A stretch of DNA of 64,000 nt from Paenibacillus durus. GTDB taxonomy: Bacteria; Bacillota; Bacilli; Paenibacillales; Paenibacillaceae. The stretch covers positions 1,736,001 through 1,800,000 of the forward strand of contig NZ_CP009288.1 of assembly GCF_000756615.1 (NCBI RefSeq), in the 5' to 3' direction. The notes under the pieces were generated by a model. The model was given only the letters and a program-made list of their open reading frames with translations. It did not search any database and was not told the origin of the DNA. Position numbers and translations under genes: made by a program. Position 1 is the stretch's first letter; each line of letters opens with the position of its first letter. This document shows, one piece after another, positions 1-7,816 of the stretch.

Positions 1-2
1 TG

Positions 3-569
3 GCGGCCCGCACCAAAGAGCTAATCAAGGAAACCTTCGTCCGTTTAGTTGAGAAAGAGGGCTTCGGCGGGGTGTCTGTCCGGAATTTAACTGCAAGTGC
101 AGGGATAAATCGAGGAACATTTTATCTCCACTACAAAGATAAATATGATTTAATGGAACAAATTCAAACGGAGATTCTGGATGGCTTGCAGAAGGTCATG
201 GTAGTGGATATCTCTTCGGTTGAGCTTCAGCAAACCTATTTAGATGAACAGCCCTATGCTCCATTCGTTTGCATATTCCAATATCTGCATGAGCATGGGG
301 GCTTAATCCGATTGCTGTTAGGTCCCAAAGGAGAATCCGGCTTCCCGGGCAAAATGAAAGAGGTGGTGAGCGAAAGCTTCTATAAGAAGCTGTTCAACCA
401 CCATACTTTTGAAAATAACCCTTCGATCCCGAAAGAATATTTGACCGCTTTCTCGGTATCCGTATTTCTTGGTGTCACGGAGGAGTGGTTAAACCAGAAC
501 CCGCCTTATTCCCCGGAACAAATAGCCGTAATTTATATCAAATTACTCTTCTTTCAGCCTTTTAGATAA
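3..569 (+). CDS. TetR/AcrR family regulator (5' truncated by window edge)
   Basis: The reading frame is open from base 3, so the true start lies upstream of the window. The first residues (AARTKELIKETF, then NLTASAGINRGTFYLHYKDKYDL) form the typical TetR helix-turn-helix, in which TFYLHYKDK is the recognition-helix consensus. The remaining ~130 residues fit a TetR_C ligand-binding domain of the type found beside small oxidoreductase or efflux genes. A GTG at 72 is only an internal codon. The convergent MDR reductase next door may be a target, but no operator is visible because the promoter is outside the window. Family assignment is firm; the ligand is unknown. Confidence 0.85.
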   Translation, partial: AARTKELIKETFVRLVEKEGFGGVSVRNLTASAGINRGTFYLHYKDKYDLMEQIQTEILDGLQKVMVVDISSVELQQTYLDEQPYAPFVCIFQYLHEHGGLIRLLLGPKGESGFPGKMKEVVSESFYKKLFNHHTFENNPSIPKEYLTAFSVSVFLGVTEEWLNQNPPYSPEQIAVIYIKLLFFQPFR

Positions 570-573
570 ATCA

Positions 574-640
574 CCCCTTGCGGCAGAGCGGCGGTCAAGC
601 TCAACTAATCATGAGCCCGGCCGCCATCTGCCGCAAGGGG
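574..640. terminator. Long bidirectional hairpin between convergent genes
   Basis: CCCCTTGCGGCAGA and TCTGCCGCAAGGGG are perfect complementary arms, extended inward by CGGCGG/CCGCC. The hairpin lies between the tetR stop and the end of the convergent reductase gene, so it probably terminates both transcripts, although the T-runs are weak. Confidence 0.65.
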
Positions 641-663
641 AGGAATTGTCTTCTTTCACGCCA

Positions 664-1629
664 TTACTGCCGCCAATCCAAGTTAATCAATACTTTCCCC
701 CGGATTTTTCCTGCCTGACTTTTGTTGTGAATCAGCGCCAGATCGTCAAGCTTTACTCTTTCGGTAATTACGGGCTTAATTCGCCCTTCGTCTACCAATG
801 CGGCAATTTGCGTAAGCTGTCCGGCATTGCGCCCCACAAACATTCGGATCGTCTGGACACCCGAACGATTGGCAAGTTCAGCGTCCGCCGGACTTGTGGT
901 CGATACAAAAATCCCCCCCTCTTTCAGCAAGGGCAGCCACTTATTCAATTCCGCCGGGCCTTCCGGAGCAAGATTGAGAATCAGGTCCAGCTTTTCGCTT
1001 ACTTTTTCCTCCACAGCCTCATGCTTATAGTCAATAATCTGATCGATCCCAAGCCCTTGGAGAAGCGGGAAGCTCGCTTCCGAAGCTGTGCCAATTACAT
1101 GTGCACCCTTCCACTTGGCCAGTTGAACGCCATAAGATCCGACTCCGCCTGCGGCTGCGGTAATCAGTACACGCTGGCCTTCTTGAAGCTTGCCATGGTC
1201 GAACAATCCTTGCCAAGCCGTTAAAGCCCCCACAGGAATTGCGCCAGCATCTTGGAGATCAATACTCTTAGGAGCAAGAGCGGCATTTTCAGCTTTGGTC
1301 ACGACATATTCGGCAGCGGCACCGTCTTTGGTCATATCCAGAAAGACAAAGACGGGATCACCCGGTTTAAAGTTTGTTACGGCCCCGCCGATGCTTTCAA
1401 TGACGCCGGATGCTTCGACATTCGGGATATACGGCATCTGATGAGGAAAAATGTTCTTCAGCGCTCCCATTCGAATCGCTGCATCCACAGGATTAAATGC
1501 AGTCGCAACCACCTTGATTAATACTTCATCTTGGTCTATTTCAGGGATAGGAGTCACTTCATAACGAATAACCTCGGTGCCGCCATATTCATGAATTCTG
1601 ACAGCTTTCATATCACCTTTTATTGTCAT
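664..1629 (-). CDS. NADP-dependent, zinc-independent MDR oxidoreductase (quinone-reductase-like)
   Basis: The 321-residue protein has an N-terminal GroES-like domain (KAVRIHEYGG at the start) and a Rossmann domain with the dinucleotide motif AAAGGVGSYGVQLAKWKGA at about residues 160-178. It lacks the cysteine cluster of zinc alcohol dehydrogenases, which fits the quinone oxidoreductase branch of the MDR superfamily. The likely activity is NADPH-dependent reduction of quinones or enones in the cytosol. The ATG at 1629 has an AGAGGT ribosome site 8 bases upstream. A second ATG at 1611 matches the usual family start (MKAVRIHEYGG) but has a crowded ribosome site. It is convergent with the tetR gene, which may regulate it. 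Confidence 0.85.
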   Translation of the reverse strand: MTIKGDMKAVRIHEYGGTEVIRYEVTPIPEIDQDEVLIKVVATAFNPVDAAIRMGALKNIFPHQMPYIPNVEASGVIESIGGAVTNFKPGDPVFVFLDMTKDGAAAEYVVTKAENAALAPKSIDLQDAGAIPVGALTAWQGLFDHGKLQEGQRVLITAAAGGVGSYGVQLAKWKGAHVIGTASEASFPLLQGLGIDQIIDYKHEAVEEKVSEKLDLILNLAPEGPAELNKWLPLLKEGGIFVSTTSPADAELANRSGVQTIRMFVGRNAGQLTQIAALVDEGRIKPVITERVKLDDLALIHNKSQAGKIRGKVLINLDWRQ

Positions 1630-2019
1630 TTTGAATACCTCTCAGTCTTTTTTAATGCAAGCATTAATGAACAACGCGTTGATCATTTGTATGAATCTAT
1701 CTTACTCTCTGATTATCTTCAAAACAATCAACAATACTCTTTGAAATGTTCAGTGGAAGCTCGTCGGTTCTTGATGCCGGGAATGCGGCCATTAAGGTGT
1801 ATGCAGGAAAGGTCAATGGAAAATAGACCGCTCGGACAAGCCATTTGTGGGGCCTTTCCTTCTTGATATTAAGTGAGTATGCTATAATTGTTGGCAAGAT
1901 TGCATACGGGATAGAAGATGAAGCGTCATGAACCATGTTCAAGATCTGTATAAATTAATCTTCGAAATTTGATTGTTCTGACTTTTTCAGCGGCCTCCGA
2001 ATGCGGGAGGTCTTTTTTT
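1630..2019 (+). promoter_or_regulatory. Leader region before the IclR gene: extended -10 promoter, 14-codon ORF and terminator-like hairpin
   Basis: This ~450-base gap holds a TG-C-TATAAT extended -10 box at 1880-1888. A possible 14-codon ORF at 1928-1972 (MNHVQDLYKLIFEI) has only a poor ribosome site. A GC hairpin at 1992-2012 (GGCCTCC/GGGAGGTC) followed by seven Ts at 2012-2019 is a textbook intrinsic terminator. The hairpin sits between the promoter and the IclR gene, so it could end a short transcript or attenuate iclR. No known riboswitch consensus was recognised. Confidence 0.4.
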
Positions 2020-2077
2020 CAAATTCGCGAGACATGATTGCAATGGACAATAGGGGAGTCGTTGGAAGGTGCAGAAA

Positions 2078-2818
2078 ATGAACGGAACACAAACGCTCAG
2101 CCGCGCGCTGGATATCCTGTTCGCCTTGGCGGAAGCCGGCGATACGCTTACGGTCAGCGAGATTGCCGAGAAGGTCTCGATACCGGAGAGCAGCACGTAC
2201 CGGTTTCTCCAGACGCTGGAGCAGAACGGAATAGTGGAGAGAAGGGGAAGAAGCCGGATCGCCCTGGGACTGCGGATTCTGGATCTGGCAAGAAGCCTCA
2301 ACCTTCAGTTTCAGCGTGACCTGCTGCCCCTGGCGCTGCCGATTATGGAAGAGTTGACGGAGAAGGTGCAGGAAACGTCGGTGCTGTTCGTGCGGACCGG
2401 CAATCATGCCGTATGCATCCAGAATGTCAAAAGCAACAGCCTGATCCAGTTCTCCATCGAGAATGGACGCATTCTGCCGCTGCATTTGGGCGCTTCAGGC
2501 AAATGTATCCTTGCTTTTGAGAGCGACAAGGTCGCTCAGCGGATTTTTCAGACTATTGAGGATGCCGGGGACATAGCGCGTCTGAAAGCGGAGCTGGAAG
2601 CGGCCCGGGCTGACCATTATATCATCACCAAAGGCGAGGTGGACCCCGATGTATTCGCCATTGCTGCCCCGATTACGGACGGTCACGCCCATGCGGTAGC
2701 CAGCCTGTCCGTGGCCGGTCCAAGCTTCCGCTGCAGCCCGGAGCGGGAAGGAGTTATCATTGAGGCGGTGAAGCTGGCTGCGGCCGAATTGTCGCGGCGG
2801 ATGGGGGCTGAATATTAA
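2078..2818 (+). CDS. IclR family transcriptional regulator
   Basis: The N-terminal winged helix-turn-helix (residues ~1-65, SRALDILFALAEAG and TVSEIAEKVSIPESSTYRFLQTL) is followed by an IclR effector domain with the typical HLGASGKCILAF segment. I chose ATG 2078 because GGAAGG lies 8 bases upstream; an in-frame GTG at 2069 overlaps that site. The gene is co-directional with, and directly upstream of, the transporter and lyase cluster beginning at 3190. IclR proteins commonly control adjacent catabolic operons and bind small aromatic or acidic intermediates. By inference it controls this cluster, perhaps responding to the substrate or a urocanate-like intermediate. Confidence 0.9.
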   Translation: MNGTQTLSRALDILFALAEAGDTLTVSEIAEKVSIPESSTYRFLQTLEQNGIVERRGRSRIALGLRILDLARSLNLQFQRDLLPLALPIMEELTEKVQETSVLFVRTGNHAVCIQNVKSNSLIQFSIENGRILPLHLGASGKCILAFESDKVAQRIFQTIEDAGDIARLKAELEAARADHYIITKGEVDPDVFAIAAPITDGHAHAVASLSVAGPSFRCSPEREGVIIEAVKLAAAELSRRMGAEY

Positions 2819-3189
2819 TATTTTAAATTCCGACGAAAATACTAGAATTAATAGTTGACAAAATCATGTAATGAATAATAATATTGAAATGTGGATTTCG
2901 ATTATCACATATTAATAATTAATCCTTGATCATGAATGAATTATTCGTATCAAGCCAAATTCCCAGACGCTTATCACAAGCATCTCATGGTGTTTGTGAT
3001 TTATCTTCACCCTAATTCATATTATATTGATTTGAATACTACATATTTGTGAGGTGTTCTACAGCTATGAAATCCATCCTGCCTCTTCGTCTGAACATCC
3101 CGGGAACCGGGCGATGTTGACGCTCCAACCTTCACCGGCAAGCGGCACATTCTGCTTTCGACATTTTATTTTGAAGGCGGTGACCCGGA
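2819..3189 (+). promoter_or_regulatory. Control region of the QAT/lyase operon
   Basis: This AT-rich stretch without an annotated gene contains TTGACA at 2855-2860 with TAATAT at 2879-2884 (18-base spacer), a plausible sigma-A promoter. An inverted repeat at 2973-3000 (ATCACAAGCA and TGTTTGTGAT around an 8-base loop) could be the IclR operator or a hairpin. A 17-residue ORF at 3067-3120 (MKSILPLRLNIPGTGRC) is preceded by GAGGTG and contains a CCCGG/CCGGG hairpin. The ORF may be a leader peptide, but could be chance. Confidence 0.4.
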
Positions 3190-3831
3190 TTGATTGACGG
3201 AATACTCGAATATCTGTCCAAGAATCACGACGTCTATCTTAAAGCCGTACTGACGCACATCGGCATCAGTCTTGCGGTTGTAACCATTGGCATACTGATC
3301 GCTGTTCCACTCGGGGTACTGTGCGCCAAGTTTTTGAAGCTGTCCCAGCCGGTCCAGGGACTGTTTAACATTTTTCGTCTGATTCCGAGCCTCGCCGTTC
3401 TCGTCGTGATGATGCCGGTGCTCGGAACAGGGCTGGCTCCCGCCATATTTGCGTTGACGCTGCTTGCTTTTCCGGCGATTTTGATCAACACGAGCATTGG
3501 CTTCACGGGGATCAATCCTTCGGTTATCGAGGCGGCCAAAGGGATGGGGATGAGCCCGCGCAGGATTCTGTTCACGGTTGAATTTCCGCTTGCTTTTCCC
3601 ATGATTATCACGGGAATACGAACGGCTGCGGTGGAAGTGATTGCGAGCGCAACATTGGCCGCTTACATCGGCTCCGGCGGTCTTGGGGAGCTGATCATCA
3701 TCGGGCTCCGGCTGCCGAGTAAAGCCATTTTACTTGTCGGGGGGTTGTCGGTAGCGATCCTGTCCATAGCGGCGGACGTAATTCTAGCCATTACCCAGAA
3801 GAGACTTACGCGACATTTGTGGCTGAACTGA
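3190..3831 (+). CDS. QAT-type ABC transporter permease (OpuCB/EgtU-permease-like)
   Basis: The 213-residue protein is all membrane helices with the OpuC-type EAA loop (EAAKGMGMSPRRILFTVEFPLAFPMIITG) and the family segment IGSGGLGELI. It is a permease of the quaternary amine uptake family that imports glycine betaine, choline, carnitine and ergothioneine. It starts at TTG 3190, 8 bases after GAAGGCGG. It opens an operon with binding lipoprotein, ATPase and second permease. Default annotation would be osmoprotectant transport, but the downstream lyase and urocanase-like genes suggest import of a trimethylammonium histidine derivative. HutXWV of Sinorhizobium is a precedent for a QAT-like transporter that takes up histidine. 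Confidence 0.85.
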   Translation: MIDGILEYLSKNHDVYLKAVLTHIGISLAVVTIGILIAVPLGVLCAKFLKLSQPVQGLFNIFRLIPSLAVLVVMMPVLGTGLAPAIFALTLLAFPAILINTSIGFTGINPSVIEAAKGMGMSPRRILFTVEFPLAFPMIITGIRTAAVEVIASATLAAYIGSGGLGELIIIGLRLPSKAILLVGGLSVAILSIAADVILAITQKRLTRHLWLN

Positions 3832-3917
3832 GATTGGGCGGCTGCAAGATTGAAAGGCTGGAAAGTTTGCTATATAAGATGAACTTGAAAAATGGCATCA
3901 GGGTAAGGAGCAACGAA

Positions 3918-4037
3918 GGGGAAGTTTGGAACTGTAGGAGCGATAGCGATCGCCTTTGTCTCCGGATTTCATCCGCAGAGAGCGGTATAAATCAAGAAAT
4001 CTGGAGACAACAGCGGCCGGAAGTCCAAACATTCCTC
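3918..4037. repeat. Long imperfect palindrome (MITE- or BOX-like element) inside the transporter operon
   Basis: Nested inverted arms are visible: GTTTGGAACT (3924-3933) with AGTCCAAAC (4022-4030), TTGTCTCCGGATTTC (3956-3970) with GAAATCTGGAGACAA (3996-4010), and a central CCGC-AGAGA-GCGG. The palindrome GCGATCGC lies at 3947-3954. The whole would fold into one long RNA hairpin between the permease and binding-protein genes. It fills most of the 299-base gap and has no T-run, so it is not a simple terminator. It resembles interspersed palindromic repeats of bacterial genomes. Confidence 0.6.
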
Positions 4038-4130
4038 GTAGTTACGACTGATATCTGATGGAAAAATCTTAAGTTCAGCTTATATAGGGCAGAACTGATA
4101 AATATTTTTAGTTGGGGAGAGAAAATCCAT

Positions 4131-5063
4131 ATGAAAAAATCCTTAAAGTCCATATTCACCACTTCGTTGCTGGCCATTATCGTCCTTTCTGCATTGCTCT
4201 CGCTCGCCGGCTGCTCCAAGGGAAGCGCAAGCGGCCCAGAAATTACGGTAGGCTCCAAAGACTTCACGGAGTCGCTCGTTCTTGCGGAAATTTATGCAAA
4301 GGCGCTTGAAGACAACGGATTTTCGGTGAAGAGAGAATTTAATATCAGCGGGCAAGGGCCTCACGAGGCGCTGCTGAAAGGCAGCATCGATTTATACCCG
4401 GAATACACCGGAACGGCGTTAACGGTTATTTTGAAGGAACCGGCATTGTTTGACGCCAAGGAAGTGTACGACACGGTTGCAGCCGAATACAAAGACAAGT
4501 TCAAGCTCGATCTGCTCGATCAGGCCAATATCAATGACTCGCAAGGTCTGGTTATCACCAAGAAAGCAGCGGATCAATTCGGCATCAAGACGATTTCCGA
4601 TCTGCAGAAGAATGCGGACAAAATCAGATATGCCTCCAACGGTTCGTTTGATCAACGCGAGGATGGACTGATCGGCCTGAAAAAAGTCTACGGAGAGTTC
4701 AACTTCAAATCTTCAAAGGTCTATGACGACGGCATCAAGTATCAGGTGCTTAAAAATGACGAGGCCGATCTGGCCGTGGCCTACACGACAGAGGGCTCGC
4801 TGGTCGATCCGCAGTTCGTCGTGCTGGATGATGACAAACATCTGTGGCCTCCTTATTATGTAGCGCCGGTGGTCAGAGAGAGCGTAGTACAGGATTCGCC
4901 GAAGGTGGCGACCATCCTGAATGCCGTGTCGGCAAAGCTTGACAACCCTACGATTATCAAGCTCAACGCCGCCGTCGATATCGACAAAAAAGAGTATGAA
5001 GAAGTCGCGGGCGACTATTTCGAGACCATCAAAGCCGATGTGAAAGCGGCAGCGGACAAATAA
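4131..5063 (+). CDS. QAT-type ABC transporter substrate-binding lipoprotein (OpuAC domain)
   Basis: The signal peptide is of lipoprotein type, with lipobox LAGC at residues ~25-28. The mature part is an OpuAC-type periplasmic-binding domain (VGSKDFTESLVLAEIYAKALE, then DLYPEYTGTALTVIL), typical of OpuBC/OpuCC and the EgtU solute-binding domain. It would sit on the outer face of the membrane and deliver a quaternary ammonium ligand to the two permeases. Unlike pneumococcal EgtUV, the binding domain is not fused to the permease. Start ATG 4131 follows GGGGAGAG. Ligand identity cannot be read from sequence alone; genome context argues for ergothioneine or a related betaine. Confidence 0.88.
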   Translation: MKKSLKSIFTTSLLAIIVLSALLSLAGCSKGSASGPEITVGSKDFTESLVLAEIYAKALEDNGFSVKREFNISGQGPHEALLKGSIDLYPEYTGTALTVILKEPALFDAKEVYDTVAAEYKDKFKLDLLDQANINDSQGLVITKKAADQFGIKTISDLQKNADKIRYASNGSFDQREDGLIGLKKVYGEFNFKSSKVYDDGIKYQVLKNDEADLAVAYTTEGSLVDPQFVVLDDDKHLWPPYYVAPVVRESVVQDSPKVATILNAVSAKLDNPTIIKLNAAVDIDKKEYEEVAGDYFETIKADVKAAADK

Positions 5064-5082
5064 GATTACGAACCCAATAGGA

Positions 5083-5125
5083 AATGAAAACCACGTATCG
5101 TTCGGGTAGTGGTTTTCATTTTTTC
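5083..5125 (+). terminator. Intra-operon intrinsic terminator or attenuator
   Basis: AATGAAAACCAC (5083-5094) and GTGGTTTTCATT (5109-5120) form a perfect 12-bp stem followed by a T-run. It lies between the binding-protein and ATPase genes and probably causes partial termination, so that binding protein is made in excess over the other subunits. Confidence 0.75.
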
Positions 5126-5149
5126 TTGGTGGAAAGGGGTTGATCTTCA

Positions 5150-6184
5150 GTGAGCAGGATAGCGCTTGAATTTAAAAATATAAGAAAAAGGTTCCCCCAT
5201 GCGGAGGCCGACTCCGTGTCGGGTGTCAGTCTTACCGTAAATGAGGGTGATTTTGTCACGATACTTGGAACGTCGGGTTCCGGGAAAACCACGCTGTTAA
5301 AAATGGTCAACCGGATCCATGAAAGCACTTCGGGCGAAATCCGCTTCTATGGCGAAAATATCAAAAAGCTGAAGGTGGAGGACTACCGGAGAAAAATCGG
5401 CTATGTCATCCAGCAAATCGGGCTGTTCCCGCATATGACCGTGGCGGACAACATCGCTACCGTGCCCAAAATTCTTCGCTGGAGCAAGGAGAAAATCAAT
5501 GCCCGCGTGGACGAGCTGCTGGAACTGGTGGGATTGCCGGGCGAGAGCTACAGGAAGAGGTATCCTTCGCAGCTATCCGGCGGGCAGCAGCAGCGAATCG
5601 GGCTGGCGCGGGCCATGGCTGCCGATCCTCAGGTCATGCTGATGGATGAGCCGTTTGGCGCGATTGATGCGATCACAAGACAGAATTTGCAGGATGAACT
5701 GATACGTATTCAGACAAAACTGAACAAAACGATACTTTTTGTCACCCATGATATTCATGAAGCCTTTAAGCTCGGCAACAAAGTCATCATTATGGACCAG
5801 GGGAAAGTCCAGCAGTTTGACACGCCGTACAATATTCTTTTTCACCCGGCCAATGAATTTGTTGCGCAGTTGGTAGCTTCCGAGAATATCATCAACCGGC
5901 TCAAGATTCTGAAAGCAGAAACCGCGGCGCAGCCGTTAACAAGAACCCTGGATGATTCGGATATCTATATCGGCAGGGAAGAGTTTCTCGATGGTGTGCT
6001 GTCCAAGTTTTTTGAAAGCGGCAGGAAATCGATCATTGTGACGGATGCGGATGGTCAGCCGGTAGGCGAAATCGTCTGGGATCAGTTAAACGGGCTGCTG
6101 CAATCACAAGCTGACAGGGTGCAGACGGATGCCCCAAGCCGAGACGGTGAGAAGGTGAACATTCATGCTCCAATCCATCGCTGA
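5150..6184 (+). CDS. QAT-type ABC transporter ATP-binding protein (OpuCA/EgtV-like)
   Basis: A 344-residue ATPase with Walker A GTSGSGKTT, Q-loop region YVIQQIGLFPHMTV, signature LSGGQQQRIG, Walker B VMLMDEPFGAID and the switch histidine in FVTHDIHE. The C-terminal ~90 residues hold one recognisable CBS-like segment (KSIIVTDADGQPVGEIVW); OpuCA proteins often carry two CBS domains that sense ionic strength, so osmotic control may be reduced here. Start GTG 5150 follows GAAAGGGG. The 3' end overlaps the next permease gene by 20 bases, indicating translational coupling. Confidence 0.9.
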   Translation: MSRIALEFKNIRKRFPHAEADSVSGVSLTVNEGDFVTILGTSGSGKTTLLKMVNRIHESTSGEIRFYGENIKKLKVEDYRRKIGYVIQQIGLFPHMTVADNIATVPKILRWSKEKINARVDELLELVGLPGESYRKRYPSQLSGGQQQRIGLARAMAADPQVMLMDEPFGAIDAITRQNLQDELIRIQTKLNKTILFVTHDIHEAFKLGNKVIIMDQGKVQQFDTPYNILFHPANEFVAQLVASENIINRLKILKAETAAQPLTRTLDDSDIYIGREEFLDGVLSKFFESGRKSIIVTDADGQPVGEIVWDQLNGLLQSQADRVQTDAPSRDGEKVNIHAPIHR

Positions 6185-6841
6185 TTTTCTGGCCTACTTC
6201 ACCAAATATGGTGACAAAATGCTCGCGATGACGCTTGAGCACCTGCAAATCGTTACGCTCGTACTGCTTATTTCGATCATTATCGCCGTGCCGCTCAGCC
6301 TTGCACTCTACCGTTCGCACAAGCTGTCAACGATTGTACTGGCTGTGCTTGGAGCGCTGTACGCTATTCCCAGCCTTGCCTTCTTTGCGATCCTGATCCC
6401 GCTTCTCGGGCTCGGCATCCCCACAGCCGTTACCGTGCTGGTCGTCTATACCCAATTTATTTTGGTGAGAAATATTCTCGCAGGTTTTAGATCGGTCGAT
6501 CCGTTCATGCTGGAAGCGGGGCGAGGGATGGGTCTTAGCGCTTCGCAGCTATTCTTCAAAGTGCAGCTGCCGCTTGTCATGCCTGCCTTGCTCGGCGGCC
6601 TCAGATTGGCGGTCATTTCCTCTATCGGGATGGCGACGATCGCGGCCATGATTGGTGCGGGAGGTCTGGCACGCTGCTGTTTGACGGTCTCCGCATGAAT
6701 TTCGCATACAAGATCGTATGGGGAACGATTCTGGCCTCGGCCCTGTCCCTAATTGCCAACCGGATTCTATTATTCTTTGAAAAACGGGCGATGAAACGGG
6801 CGCGCGGCGAACAGCATTTGCGAAAAAAGGAGGCGGCGTAA
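6165..6841 (+). pseudogene. QAT-type ABC transporter second permease, frameshifted near its 3' end
   Basis: The first 177 residues match an OpuC-type permease (EAGRGMGLSASQLFFKVQLPLVMPAL) up to IGAGGL. The frame then derails into RCCLTVSA and stops at 6698. One frame over, translation continues sensibly (TLLFDGLRMNFAYKIVWGTILASALSLI) to a TAA at 6841. The break is in GGTCTGGCACG at about 6664-6670, where one extra G would restore GGLGTLLFDGL. It is either a true one-base deletion or a sequencing error in a short G-run. If real, it removes the last membrane helix and the cluster's importer may be inactive. Confidence 0.8.
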
Positions 6842-6859
6842 AGCCGGGGGCAGATTCTC

Positions 6860-7795
6860 ATGAACAAAATTCCTTTAATCATGGATGTCGATACCGGCAC
6901 AGACGATGCCATTGCCATTATCTGCGCGCTGATGAGCACGGAGGTGCTGGATATCAAAGCATTCACCGCCGTCGCCGGAAATGTCGGAGTCGATCTGACA
7001 AGCCGCAATACGCTGAATATTGTGGATTATCTTGGCTTTGATATCCCTGTTGCGGTCGGTGCGGCGAAGCCGCTTAACAAGGAGCTGCATACCGCGATCA
7101 GTCATGGCCGGGCCGGACTCGGCGATGTGACTGTGCCGAAGTCGAACCGGTCATTTTACGGGAAGGATGCGGCTGACACCATCTATGAGCATGCCGCTCG
7201 GATGCAAGGCGAGCTTGAAATTGTGGCCGTCGGCCCGCTTACCAATATTGCCGAGGCCATCATTCGTTACCCGGATATTGTCCATTTGATCAAGCGGATT
7301 ACGATTATGGGCGGCGCGCTCAGAGGCGGCAACATGACCGCGGCTTCCGAGTTCAATCTGTATGTCGATCCGGACGCTGGGAAAATCGTGTTCGAGTCCG
7401 GCATTCCTCTGGTCATGGTCGGGCTGGATGTGACGCTGAAACCGCAGCTTCCGCTTGCGGTTGTGGAAACCGTCAAGCGGCTGGACAACAAATTTGCCGG
7501 CCTTGCCGCCCGGATTTTCGATTTTATGCTGCGCCGCTGCGAGCAGTACGGCTTTGACCCGCCGAATGTCCATGATGCCATCGCTTTGGCCAGTCTGGTC
7601 GTTCCCGGGCTCGTTACGCTGAACCAATATGCAGTGACGGTGGAGACCGAAGGGACGGTAACCCGGGGCATGACCGTTGCCGACTTCAACAACGTTACGG
7701 GAAAAGAACCGAATGTGAGCGCTGCGGTTGATATCGACTGCAATCGGTTCTGGGATTGGATGACAGGCAAGTTTTTAAGCGCGGAGAGAGATTGA
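6860..7795 (+). CDS. Inosine-uridine nucleoside hydrolase family protein
   Basis: The 311-residue protein carries the calcium-binding aspartate cluster DVDTGTDDA at residues ~9-17 and the conserved PPNVHDAIALA region near residue 240 with the catalytic-type histidine. Members hydrolyse the N-glycosidic C-N bond of nucleosides. Its place within a transporter/lyase operon, 18 bases after the permease and 21 bases before the urocanase-like gene, is unusual for a purine salvage enzyme. It may act on another C-N bond in the pathway substrate, or on a ribosylated form; that is speculation. No signal peptide is seen, so it is cytosolic. Confidence 0.88.
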   Translation: MNKIPLIMDVDTGTDDAIAIICALMSTEVLDIKAFTAVAGNVGVDLTSRNTLNIVDYLGFDIPVAVGAAKPLNKELHTAISHGRAGLGDVTVPKSNRSFYGKDAADTIYEHAARMQGELEIVAVGPLTNIAEAIIRYPDIVHLIKRITIMGGALRGGNMTAASEFNLYVDPDAGKIVFESGIPLVMVGLDVTLKPQLPLAVVETVKRLDNKFAGLAARIFDFMLRRCEQYGFDPPNVHDAIALASLVVPGLVTLNQYAVTVETEGTVTRGMTVADFNNVTGKEPNVSAAVDIDCNRFWDWMTGKFLSAERD

Positions 7796-7816
7796 AACAG
7801 AAAGGATGGGATAGCC

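Noticed and set aside
1697..1942. 81-residue minus-strand ORF upstream of iclR
   Set aside because: No ribosome site or recognisable fold; it overlaps the promoter-like extended -10 on the other strand.
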